NCBI GenBank assembly: GCA_964598235.1 | Contig: CAZRAY010000009.1 | Coordinates: 1-49,092 of the forward strand | Length of the DNA stretch: 49,092 bases | Direction of reading: 5' to 3' | Source: UBA652 sp964598235 | Lineage (GTDB): Bacteria > Pseudomonadota > Gammaproteobacteria > Nitrosococcales > Methylophagaceae | Shown here: one piece after another, positions 41,562 through 49,092 of the stretch | How positions within the stretch are numbered: position 1 is the first letter of the stretch | How the letters are laid out: each line of letters starts with the position of its first letter | Notes under the pieces: model-generated | What the model was told of the DNA's origin: nothing | Databases searched by the model: none | What the model saw: the letters and a program-made list of their open reading frames with translations, nothing else | Program-made: the position numbers and the translations under genes

Positions 41562-44375
41562 ATGCTTTTAAAATTACTCCGCTCCCTCGTATACAAAAAG
41601 ACAACGTTTTTACTTATTCTTTTCACCTTGTTCAACGCTCAAACAAGCTTGGCTGCCGATCCAAATATTCTTGTTATTCTTGAAGAACCAGTTGCAAATA
41701 ATGTCAGCACCGGGATCTCGAACTTAAGGGGTTGGGCGATTGGATTGGCGCCCATTTCAAAAATTGAGTTATTTATTGATGGCCAATATAGCACCGACAT
41801 TCCTTCTGGGGCTGCACGAGCTGATGTAGGTGCCGCCTTTCCGAATTATCCTAATGCAAATAGATCTGGGTTTTCAATGGCATTCCCTTATACCCTATTA
41901 TCGCCCGGCAGCCATACCGCATTAATTCGTGCACATGATATAAATGGTCTCACCCAAGAAACCAGCTCTAGCTTTATTGTCGCTCGGCTTGATAATGAAT
42001 TTATCGCAGATCCTAATCTGGTTAGCTTATCCAGTGCCACCGCTTCTCTATCTGGCCAAGAGGTTATCGTAACCAATCTTATCGCAGATGGTCGCTTCTA
42101 TGACGTTCGGCTACGCTGGCGTGTTGCAACACAACAATTTGAAATGGAATCGGTGATAAAGCGTGGCGTCTCTAGTTTAACAGCATCCACTATTTCTGCA
42201 TTATCTGGTGTTCAACCTGCTGCCTCTGTCGCCCATGTAGAAACCTCCCCTCTTATAATTACGCTTGAGGAACCTTCAGCACAGTTCACGAGTAATGGTA
42301 TCGCCAACCTACGAGGCTGGGCTGTTGGACAAGCGACAATTCAAAAAATAGAATTATTCATTGATGGCCAATATAGTACAGATATTCCTGCTGGAGCAAC
42401 CCGAAATGATGTGAGGGATGCGTTCCCACAATATCCTAATTCTGCGCAGTCGGGATTTTCAATGGCTTTCCCTTATTCTGAATTATCTAAAGGGAATCAC
42501 ACTGTCCTAGTTAGAGCGCATGATGTCAACGGGTTCACTCAAGATGCAAGTGCCTCATTTAATGTCACAAGGTTAGAAAATAATTTTATTTCGGATATTA
42601 ATACTGTTAATCTCGATAGCGCATCCGTCCAAATCGAGAACGAGCAAATTGTTGTCTCTAACTTCATAGCAGATGGTATAGGCTATACCTTACGTTTACA
42701 ATGGCAAACTGCTACCCAACAATTTGAAATTCAAAATATCATTACTCAGGGTGGTAGCCCCACATCTAACTTGAGCCGAGCTGATGCCGCACGGTTTTTA
42801 ACCCAAAGTACATTTGGACCAACAATTACTACAATTGACAGCCTTGTATCTCTTGGTGGCTATAAAAAATGGCTGACCCAGCAATTTTCTGCCCCGATAT
42901 CATCAAGACAACTACCTGCTACCGAAGCGTTGTGGTTAAAATCATGCCCCAAAAAAGATGGCGTTGTGTATAACAATCGTCCGACTAGTGGTGCGCTTGA
43001 TCTTAACGCTGAATTATTCCGTATCAATGCTTGGTGGGAAATGACAATTAATGGTAGTGATCAGCTTCGCCAACGAATTGCTCTTGCACTCAGTGAAATT
43101 TTTGTTGTCTCTGCTGTAGGATTATCACGAAATTCTTTTGGTTTAGCTGACTATTACGATATGTTGGCAGAAAATGCATTCGGTAATTACCGAACGCTAT
43201 TAGAAAAAGTTACGCTACACCCGATGATGGGGCTATATCTAAATATGCTCCAAAGCAAGAAGTCCAGCCGCCCTGATGAAAACTATGCACGCGAATTACT
43301 ACAATTATTCTCCATCGGTCTATTTGAATTGAATCTTGATGGTTCAACCAAACTATCCAATGGCGCTCCAATTCCAAGTTACAACCAAGATATTATTAAA
43401 GGCTTCGCGAAAGTTTTTACAGGTTGGAATTTTGCCAATGCAAATATTTGGCGATTGAATAGAAAAGAGGGGGATACCACAACATTAATGACCCCTTGGG
43501 CAGAGTTTCATGACGCCACAAATGAAAAACCATTGTTAAATGGCACTATATTACCTGCAGGGCAAACAGCCACCCAAGATTTACGCAATGCACTAGACAA
43601 TGTTTTCAATCACCCTAATGTTGGCCCTTTCATTAGCAAACAGCTAATTCAACGATTGATCACCAGCAACCCAAGCGCTGCTTATGTCCAGCGTGTTGCT
43701 CAGGTATTTAACAATAATGGTGCGGGTACCCGTGGCGATCTAAAAGCCGTCATTCAAACCATTTTGCTTGACCCCGAAGCCCGTGACGGCCATTTAACCA
43801 TTCCACATTATGGCAAATTACGAGAGCCCATGCTGCGGTTAAGTCATTTACGCCGTGCCTTCAATGTACTTCCTGCTACCAGAGAGGGGACATGTAATCG
43901 TGGCCTTTATTCACTTTATCATCGAATGTTTATAAGTACCGTTGGCTCACAATTTTTTGGCCAGGAAATCTTACGCTCACCTTCGGTATTTAACTTTTTC
44001 TTACCTGACTATACGCCGTCTGGGCCTATTAAAAATGCAAATCTTGTCGCGCCAGAATTCCAATTAATTACCGGGGATGCAACCGTGAATTTGACTAATG
44101 AAATTAGTGCGGAGATTCATCGCACTGATAAAGCGAATACCTTCACGACACTCCAACTTGCTCGGGAAGTAGCATTAGCTGCCGACCCAAACGCACTTCT
44201 TGACCACCTTGACCTGCTATTGCTAAGCGGCAAGATGTCTACCGCTATGAGAGGAATATTGCTAGATCACTTAAACAATAGTACTTTCCCTGATGGCAAT
44301 GAGGGTCTTGAAGCAAAAGCAAAAGATATCATTACCTTGATAGTCTCTTCTCCAGACCACATAATCCAGAAATAA
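41562..44375 (+). CDS. Exported protein with two Ig-like repeats fused to DUF1800
   Basis: 937 residues from the ATG at 41562 (AAGGA upstream). A TTG at 41502 would add 20 residues before the signal peptide and is rejected: the paralogue at 46002 starts at the equivalent MLFK. Signal peptide about 1-30. Two Ig-like repeats of about 115 residues (from 37 and 233) share EEP, GI(S/A)NLRGWA(I/V)G, KIELFIDGQYSTDIP, AFP.YPN...SGFSMAFPY, RAHD(I/V)NG. DUF1800 fills about 403-935 (RADAARFLTQSTFGP, YARELLQLFSIGLFELN, GPFISKQLIQRLITSNPS). DUF1800 normally stands alone; here it gains a surface module. The DUF1501 partner follows 12 bp later. Confidence 0.85.
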   Translation: MLLKLLRSLVYKKTTFLLILFTLFNAQTSLAADPNILVILEEPVANNVSTGISNLRGWAIGLAPISKIELFIDGQYSTDIPSGAARADVGAAFPNYPNANRSGFSMAFPYTLLSPGSHTALIRAHDINGLTQETSSSFIVARLDNEFIADPNLVSLSSATASLSGQEVIVTNLIADGRFYDVRLRWRVATQQFEMESVIKRGVSSLTASTISALSGVQPAASVAHVETSPLIITLEEPSAQFTSNGIANLRGWAVGQATIQKIELFIDGQYSTDIPAGATRNDVRDAFPQYPNSAQSGFSMAFPYSELSKGNHTVLVRAHDVNGFTQDASASFNVTRLENNFISDINTVNLDSASVQIENEQIVVSNFIADGIGYTLRLQWQTATQQFEIQNIITQGGSPTSNLSRADAARFLTQSTFGPTITTIDSLVSLGGYKKWLTQQFSAPISSRQLPATEALWLKSCPKKDGVVYNNRPTSGALDLNAELFRINAWWEMTINGSDQLRQRIALALSEIFVVSAVGLSRNSFGLADYYDMLAENAFGNYRTLLEKVTLHPMMGLYLNMLQSKKSSRPDENYARELLQLFSIGLFELNLDGSTKLSNGAPIPSYNQDIIKGFAKVFTGWNFANANIWRLNRKEGDTTTLMTPWAEFHDATNEKPLLNGTILPAGQTATQDLRNALDNVFNHPNVGPFISKQLIQRLITSNPSAAYVQRVAQVFNNNGAGTRGDLKAVIQTILLDPEARDGHLTIPHYGKLREPMLRLSHLRRAFNVLPATREGTCNRGLYSLYHRMFISTVGSQFFGQEILRSPSVFNFFLPDYTPSGPIKNANLVAPEFQLITGDATVNLTNEISAEIHRTDKANTFTTLQLAREVALAADPNALLDHLDLLLLSGKMSTAMRGILLDHLNNSTFPDGNEGLEAKAKDIITLIVSSPDHIIQK

Positions 44376-44387
44376 TAGGATTTCATA

Positions 44388-45782
44388 ATGAGCCAAAGCA
44401 TAAACAAACAGCGTAGAAAGTTTATTCAGCAAATAGGTATGTTGACTGGGGGCGCCACTTTATTAGCAACCCAAACCAATCTACAATTAATGAAATCAGC
44501 CCTCGCGGCAAACTATAGCGGACTGTCTGACTACAAAAGTCTTGTCTGTATTTTTCTCGCTGGCGGCAATGATAGTTTTAATATGTTTGTCCCTTACGAG
44601 TCAAGCGCTTATCAAAATTATCAAAATATTCGACAAGAAATCGCATTGCCAAGAGGCGCATTGAGCCCTGTCAACGATGGGAGTAATTATGCTTTCCACC
44701 CTAGTATGCGCGGCGCAGTATCAGGACTCTATAATCAAAATAATCTCGCTTTAATTTCAAACGTTGGTACGCTCTTACAACCACTTACACGAGAACAGGT
44801 TTTAGCTTATCGAGCTGGCGACCGAACTATTCGCATTCCCCGAAGTTTATTTTCACATAATAGCCAACAAGAAATATGGCAAACAAATCGTTCTCCTCAT
44901 ACCGGCCCAACACCACCAGGATGGGGTGGGCTGATGGCAGATCTATTAGACAGCGCGAACGCATCCCCTAACCTAACCCCGACAATTTCACTCAGTGGCA
45001 CTAATATTTGGCAGCCAGGAAATATTACTCAACCTTTTTCTGTAAATAATTCGGGATTACGCAATTTTAATTACTTCCGAAATACAGCTCCTCATGCTGA
45101 TAGAACAGCTTCTTGGAATAGACTTCTTAATTTACAATACAGTAATGCCTTTGAGCAACATGCCGCAACTTCCTTTTCTACTGTGCAAAATAAACTTAAT
45201 GAATTAGAAGGTGCACTTCTCGCAGCCCCAAATATCCAAACTATTTATCCTGAAGGAAATAGCCTTGCTAATAGCCTGAAAATGATCGCACGCTTAATTT
45301 CTATCAGAGAAGATTTAGGGTTAAAACGACAGATCTTCTTTGTCAAGATAGGAGGCTGGGATACACATGACGAACAATTAGGTAAGCATGATTCTCTATT
45401 TACAAGAGTAAATGATGCACTTAATGCTTTCTACCTAACGACTAAGGAATTAAACGTCGAAAATTCTGTTACCAGTTTTACCGCCTCTGAATTCGGTAGG
45501 ACTTCTACCAGTAATGGTGATGGAACAGATCATGCTTGGGGAGGACATCAACTGGTTATGGGGGGAGCCGTGAATGGTGGGCAAATTTTTGGAGCACTAC
45601 CTGATATCGCTCCTGATGGGCCCGATGACCGAGGAAACGATGGTCGAATGATTCCAACCATCTCCGTAGACCAATATGGTGCTACCCTAGCGAAATGGAT
45701 GGATCTGACGGATGGTGACATTAGTACTATATTCCCGAATCTAAACCAGTTTGGCGTTCGTGATTTAGGCTTTATGTCTTAA
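44388..45782 (+). CDS. Tat-exported DUF1501 protein
   Basis: 464 residues. Twin-arginine signal: QRRKFIQQIGM then a hydrophobic stretch, so it is exported folded, perhaps with a cofactor. The mature part is DUF1501: VCIFLAGGNDSFNMFVPY, NLALISNVGTL, GGWDTHDEQ and SEFGRTSTSNGDGTDHAWGGH. The fold belongs to the alkaline phosphatase/sulfatase group; activity has not been defined for this branch. Members nearly always sit beside DUF1800, as here. AGGA seven bases before the ATG. Confidence 0.92.
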   Translation: MSQSINKQRRKFIQQIGMLTGGATLLATQTNLQLMKSALAANYSGLSDYKSLVCIFLAGGNDSFNMFVPYESSAYQNYQNIRQEIALPRGALSPVNDGSNYAFHPSMRGAVSGLYNQNNLALISNVGTLLQPLTREQVLAYRAGDRTIRIPRSLFSHNSQQEIWQTNRSPHTGPTPPGWGGLMADLLDSANASPNLTPTISLSGTNIWQPGNITQPFSVNNSGLRNFNYFRNTAPHADRTASWNRLLNLQYSNAFEQHAATSFSTVQNKLNELEGALLAAPNIQTIYPEGNSLANSLKMIARLISIREDLGLKRQIFFVKIGGWDTHDEQLGKHDSLFTRVNDALNAFYLTTKELNVENSVTSFTASEFGRTSTSNGDGTDHAWGGHQLVMGGAVNGGQIFGALPDIAPDGPDDRGNDGRMIPTISVDQYGATLAKWMDLTDGDISTIFPNLNQFGVRDLGFMS

Positions 45783-45851
45783 TAACAGATACTTCAGGTC
45801 CGCTGATAATCAAAAACCGCTTTAATTACCTTCATATAATTTGATGACATT

Positions 45852-46422
45852 ATTCAACGCATAAACGACTTGCGCTTCCAATATAACTATGCGATGATGG
45901 TTTTGCTTTAATTTTACACGGCAACCTAATCCCCTCAGGTTGTATTTTTAGCAACTACCCCCTCAGGTTGCATTGTTTAGCTTTTTATAAGGCCGAAAAA
46001 CATGCTATTTAAATCTCTCTCCCGACATAATGGCAGATGGTGGTTATTTGTTGTTGCAGTGTTTAATCTGCAAGTAAGCTTCGCTGCTGATCCCGATATT
46101 ATTGTAACCATTGAAGAGCCCACCATAACGGATGTGAGTACGGGCATTGCTAACTTAAGAGGTTGGGCGATTGGCTTGGCTACCATCAATAAAATTGAGT
46201 TGTTTATTGATGGGCAATACAATACGGATATCCCTTCCGGCGCTGCACGGGCAGATGTCGGTGCTGCTTTTCCAAGCTATCCTAACGCAAATAAATCCGG
46301 CTTCTCACTGGCTTTTCCTTATACGTTATTATCCTCCGGCAGCCATATTGCGTTAGTACGGGCATTCGATGTGAATGGTTTGTCTCAAGAATCGAGTACA
46401 ACGTTTGAGGTGGCGCGTCTCG
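45852..46422. repeat. Direct repeat copy 1: leader plus N-terminal module
   Basis: From ATTCAACGCATAA at 45852 the sequence closely matches 48521-49092, where the window ends, with scattered substitutions and one small indel. It covers about 150 bp of upstream leader and the first 140 codons of the gene at 46002. It points to a tandem duplication about 2.67 kb apart. Confidence 0.9.
45921..45971 (+). promoter_or_regulatory. Tandem double hairpin in the 5' leader, copy 1
   Basis: Two similar units in a row: CAACCT...AGGTTG (45922-45942) and GCAAC...GTTGC (45951-45971), each with a C-rich loop ending CCCCTCAGGTTG. They sit about 30 bases before the start codon, with the binding site AAGG between. 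Could be a tandem RNA regulator or protein-binding site; not a terminator, as no T-run follows the second stem. Confidence 0.45.
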
Positions 46423-48506
46423 ATAGTGAGTTCATTTCTGACCCAAATCAGGTCAGTTTGGCTGCCGCTTCTGCTTCACTGGCGGGGCAGGAAGTGATTA
46501 TTTCGAACCTGTCTGCTGAAGGGCTGAGTTATGATGTCCGGTTACGATGGCGGGTGGCTTCTCAGCAGTTTGAGATGTCGTCTGTCATACAACGTAGTGC
46601 CTCGGCCCTCTCCGCTCCCGAAACGGTCATTTCATCCTCTGGTGGTGTAACAACCGCGGTTTCGCCTGCAAGTGCACCGATTGTGATCACATTGGAGGAG
46701 CCTTCTGCTTCCTTTGCGAGTAATGGGATTGCTAATTTACGCGGATGGGCGGTTGGACTGGCTACAATTGAGAAAATTGAGTTATTTATTGATGGGCAAT
46801 ATAGTACTGATGTCCCTTCTGGGGGGACACGAAATGATGTGGGTAATGCGTTTCCTGATTATCCTAATTCAAATGCATCTGGCTTCTCTATGGCGTTCCC
46901 TTATTCTGAGTTATCCAAAGGAAGTCATACGGCTTTAGTACGAGCACATGATGTCAATGGACTCACTCAGGAATCCAGTGCTGTATTTAATGTGGTGAAG
47001 TTGGATACTGCCTTCATCAATAACTTGGCTAATGTGAATCTTGATAATGCGTCAGTCAGCATTCAAAATGAACAAATCATTATCTCTAATTTTATTGCTG
47101 ATAATACATCTTACGATGTCTATTTGCAATGGCAAACGGCTACCCAGCAATTTGAAATGCAAAATGTGGTTAAAGATTCTTCTGCTGGGATGCCTGCTTG
47201 TTCAGATGGTATAGATAATGATGCGGATAATTTGATTGATTTTCCTGATGATCCTGGGTGTTCCTCATTATCGGATGAAGATGAATTCAACTCAAATGGC
47301 GTCCCCAACAATAATATAACAAGTGTTCAGGGAAGTATTACAGGCAATATCGAGCTTGTGATTAATGGCGTTGGTTTCACTGAAAAAATCAATGCAAAAC
47401 CATTATTCTGGTGGAAAGCTGATTTTGGCACAGCTCCTTCGCCTCTGGGAAGAATGGCAACTTGGAGTGATGATGATAACTTAGGAACTTTCTCTACTTC
47501 AATTGTTGCTCCTGGTTCACAGAAATCAGCTGGCACTGATTATGGAAGTTCAAGCGGTATAGCACTTTCACGTATTAATTTTGATAGTGACCGCCTCTAT
47601 TTGTATAGAAAGACTTATGAAGATTTTGATATTACAACAGATGAAGCAATCAATGCCAGAATCAACCTTACCTCAGGATCTTTGCAGGTTGGTGATATTA
47701 TTACAGGTCAAACCTCGGGAGCTACAGCCCAAATAGTTTCATTTAAAGAAGCTCATCCAAATATCACTTATATGACCCATATACTTAAATACAATAATGT
47801 AAGTGGTTCGATAAATGACCAGCCTCAAATTGACTTTGTTGATGGAGAGCAAATGAAGAGTAGTTCTAACGCGATTATGAGCAGTGTTAGCTTTTTTAGA
47901 ACATTTAATTTCAAAACTATTCGAATGTCAGTTAGGAGGATCGGTAATGTTTACCCTCGCAATAACATGCATATGAATGCTCAGGGAGCTGAGAATTCAA
48001 AATTCAGGATTACTCCCGAGTATACAGAAGGTACTACTTGGTCGGGTCAGTTTACGAATCAAATTTTACATCAACTCCCTAGAGAATGGAAAGTAGAAGA
48101 ACTTCAATATGAAACCTCAGGAGTAAATGTTAAAGACGGAACCTTTAATTTTTATCAAAAAGGAATATTGGGTACAGATAACAAATTTAGGATGAGAAAT
48201 ACTGATGAGCCAAATCGTTATAACTCGATTGTTCAATCACAAGTATCGCATAACGCCCAACCTGGCTCAGTGATGTATTACGATTCTTTATATGTGGATG
48301 ATACCTGGCATCGTGTGCTTATCTGTCCAGAAGCAACATGGAGCACACGATCGAATTGTGAGGTCCAAATACCTACGAGTTGGAATAATAACCAAGTAAC
48401 TGTTCACATAAATAAGGGTGGGCTTGATATAAGTGAACCATCATACCTTTATGTGATCGATAAAAATGGTAGCCCTAATGAAAATGGTTGGTTGCTGACA
48501 CCATAG
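46002..48506 (+). CDS. Exported protein: two Ig-like repeats, Ca-binding linker and unknown C-terminal domain
   Basis: 834 residues. Signal peptide about 1-27 (ends VSFA). Two Ig-like repeats (about 32-145 and 227-345) closely match those of the DUF1800 protein. Residues about 397-430 have DGIDNDADNLIDFPDDPGC, an Asp-rich calcium-binding loop. The last 400 residues are different: INGVGF, KPLFWWKADFG, a GDIITGQTSGATAQIVS segment like ones seen in phage structural proteins, and a beta-rich end with NFYQKGILGT and VMYYDSLYVDDTW. No enzyme motif is clear. This last part has a more A/T-rich codon style than the first. AAGG before the ATG. Followed by a third paralogue. Confidence 0.82.
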   Translation: MLFKSLSRHNGRWWLFVVAVFNLQVSFAADPDIIVTIEEPTITDVSTGIANLRGWAIGLATINKIELFIDGQYNTDIPSGAARADVGAAFPSYPNANKSGFSLAFPYTLLSSGSHIALVRAFDVNGLSQESSTTFEVARLDSEFISDPNQVSLAAASASLAGQEVIISNLSAEGLSYDVRLRWRVASQQFEMSSVIQRSASALSAPETVISSSGGVTTAVSPASAPIVITLEEPSASFASNGIANLRGWAVGLATIEKIELFIDGQYSTDVPSGGTRNDVGNAFPDYPNSNASGFSMAFPYSELSKGSHTALVRAHDVNGLTQESSAVFNVVKLDTAFINNLANVNLDNASVSIQNEQIIISNFIADNTSYDVYLQWQTATQQFEMQNVVKDSSAGMPACSDGIDNDADNLIDFPDDPGCSSLSDEDEFNSNGVPNNNITSVQGSITGNIELVINGVGFTEKINAKPLFWWKADFGTAPSPLGRMATWSDDDNLGTFSTSIVAPGSQKSAGTDYGSSSGIALSRINFDSDRLYLYRKTYEDFDITTDEAINARINLTSGSLQVGDIITGQTSGATAQIVSFKEAHPNITYMTHILKYNNVSGSINDQPQIDFVDGEQMKSSSNAIMSSVSFFRTFNFKTIRMSVRRIGNVYPRNNMHMNAQGAENSKFRITPEYTEGTTWSGQFTNQILHQLPREWKVEELQYETSGVNVKDGTFNFYQKGILGTDNKFRMRNTDEPNRYNSIVQSQVSHNAQPGSVMYYDSLYVDDTWHRVLICPEATWSTRSNCEVQIPTSWNNNQVTVHINKGGLDISEPSYLYVIDKNGSPNENGWLLTP

Positions 48507-48589
48507 AGTTTGCTATTGTTATTCAACGCATAAATAACTTGCACTTCTAATATGACTATGCGATGATGGCTTTGCTTTAATTTCACACA

Positions 48590-48641
48590 GCAACCTACCC
48601 CTCTCAGGTTGTATTTTTAGCAACTACCCCCCTCAGGTTGC
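48590..48641 (+). promoter_or_regulatory. Tandem double hairpin in the 5' leader, copy 2
   Basis: CAACCT...AGGTTG (48591-48611) and GCAAC...GTTGC (48620-48641). Loop bases differ from copy 1 in several places while both stems are unchanged, consistent with structure being kept, although the copies are young. Confidence 0.45.
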
Positions 48642-48671
48642 ATTGTTTAGCTTTATATAAGGCCGAAAAAC

Positions 48672-49092
48672 ATGCTATTTAAATCTCTCTCCCGACAGAC
48701 TGGAAGATGGTGGTTATTTGTTATTGCAGTGCTTAATCTGCAAGTAAGCTTAGCGGCTGACCCCGATATTATCGTGACCATTGAAGAACCCACTATAACG
48801 GATGTCAGTACGGGCATTGCTAACTTAAGAGGTTGGGCCGTTGGCTTAGCGACCATTAATAAAATTGAGTTATTTATTGATGGCCAATACAATACGGATA
48901 TCCCTTCCGGCGCTGCACGGGCAGATGTTGGCGCTGCTTTCCCAAACTATCCTAACGCTAATAAATCCGGCTTCTCTTTGGCCTTCCCTTATACCTTGTT
49001 GTCTTCTGGTAGTCATACTGCCCTCGTGCGTGCATCTGATGTGAATGGTTTGTCTCAAGAATCGAGTACAACGTTTGAGGTGGCGCGTCTCG
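48672..49092 (+). CDS. Third Ig-like-module exported protein (3' end beyond window)
   Basis: 140 codons visible, open at the window edge. The signal peptide (MLFKSLSRQ...QVSLA) and the first Ig-like repeat (IEEPTITDVSTGIANLRGWA, KIELFIDGQYNTDIPSG) are nearly identical to the gene at 46002. The start follows AAGG. The C-terminal domain cannot be seen; given that the first two genes of this set differ there, it may differ again. Confidence 0.85.
   Translation, partial: MLFKSLSRQTGRWWLFVIAVLNLQVSLAADPDIIVTIEEPTITDVSTGIANLRGWAVGLATINKIELFIDGQYNTDIPSGAARADVGAAFPNYPNANKSGFSLAFPYTLLSSGSHTALVRASDVNGLSQESSTTFEVARL

Larger units (their letters stand above)
48521..49092. repeat. Direct repeat copy 2: leader plus N-terminal module (cut by window end)
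   Basis: Second copy of the segment at 45852-46422, beginning ATTCAACGCATAA just 14 bp after the preceding gene. Its right end lies outside the window. Confidence 0.9.

Noticed and set aside
45921..45971. Leader hairpins as transcription terminators of the DUF1501 gene
   Set aside because: No T-run follows the second stem, and the pair is repeated in front of the next cassette gene close to its start codon, which fits a leader better.
45852..46001. Sigma-54 promoter for the cassette genes
   Set aside because: TTGC occurrences were tested for a GG at the correct spacing and none fits, unlike the sites at 3726 and 41478.
1..49092. tRNA, rRNA, transposase or prophage genes
   Set aside because: None was found by reading both strands for conserved tRNA/rRNA segments or typical protein motifs; short RNAs could have been missed.

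Overview
The window looks like a chromosomal segment of a gammaproteobacterium. It is moderately AT-rich and carries mostly single-copy housekeeping genes. xseA lies divergent to guaB-guaA, as in many Gammaproteobacteria. There is an EfpL-type elongation factor, a glnS / pcm-like / rhodanese / TolC run, gnd, uppP, and a large DUF3683-type FAD/Fe-S dehydrogenase. The genus cannot be settled from sequence alone; a Thiotrichales-like lineage is only a guess. No rRNA, tRNA, CRISPR array, transposase or prophage gene was seen. A run of exactly 100 N (28478-28577) is an assembly gap inside ylqF, so distances across it are not physical.

Layout. 1-3560 (minus): N-terminal 1186 codons of a very large secreted adhesin with SdrD-B-like and DUF11-like modules, including a near-perfect 390-bp tandem repeat. 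4118-7855 (minus): three overlapping genes, an NqrB/RnfD-like membrane protein, a membrane-anchored protein that looks like a copper-amine-oxidase fold without its copper ligands, and an unknown anchored protein. 7969-9480: B12-binding radical SAM protein. 9485-15187 (minus): glnS, a Pcm-like methyltransferase, rhodanese, TolC, isochorismatase-type hydrolase, a small exported protein and a HAD protein. 15267-20642: msrA, xseA, guaBA and acyP. 20661-25071: VWA protein, a small membrane protein, gnd and a nucleotidyltransferase-fold protein. 25081-27653 (minus): porin, flavinylated FMN-binding protein and PepSY-type membrane protein, behind a promoter overlapped by a Fur-box-like sequence. 27778-29735: VOC protein, ylqF and cvfB.

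29866-34345 is a small defence/addiction region. It has a single-chain type IIG restriction-modification enzyme, a translationally coupled four-CxxC zinc-ribbon protein of unknown role, and a VapBC pair with palindromic operators set in its promoter. 34421-36438 holds efpL, a HopJ-family gene, a stand-alone encapsulated-ferritin-like protein with no encapsulin nearby, and rplU with a long HhH-type C-terminal extension and no rpmA after it. 36606-41339 holds the DUF3683 dehydrogenase and uppP.

41562-49092 is a run of secreted proteins built on one N-terminal module, a pair of Ig-like repeats. The first copy is joined to DUF1800 and followed by its usual partner, a Tat-exported DUF1501 protein. 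The second is joined to an unrelated C-terminal region. The third starts at 48672 and runs off the window. The last two share a duplicated upstream leader with two tandem hairpins.

The most suggestive link is regulatory. The giant adhesin at one end and the DUF1800/DUF1501 operon at the other, nearly 38 kb apart, both have a sigma-54-like -24/-12 element with the shared core GCATGAAT. Both also have an upstream palindrome of the form GTCAyTTTrTGAC. This suggests one enhancer-binding protein co-ordinates a cell-surface programme.
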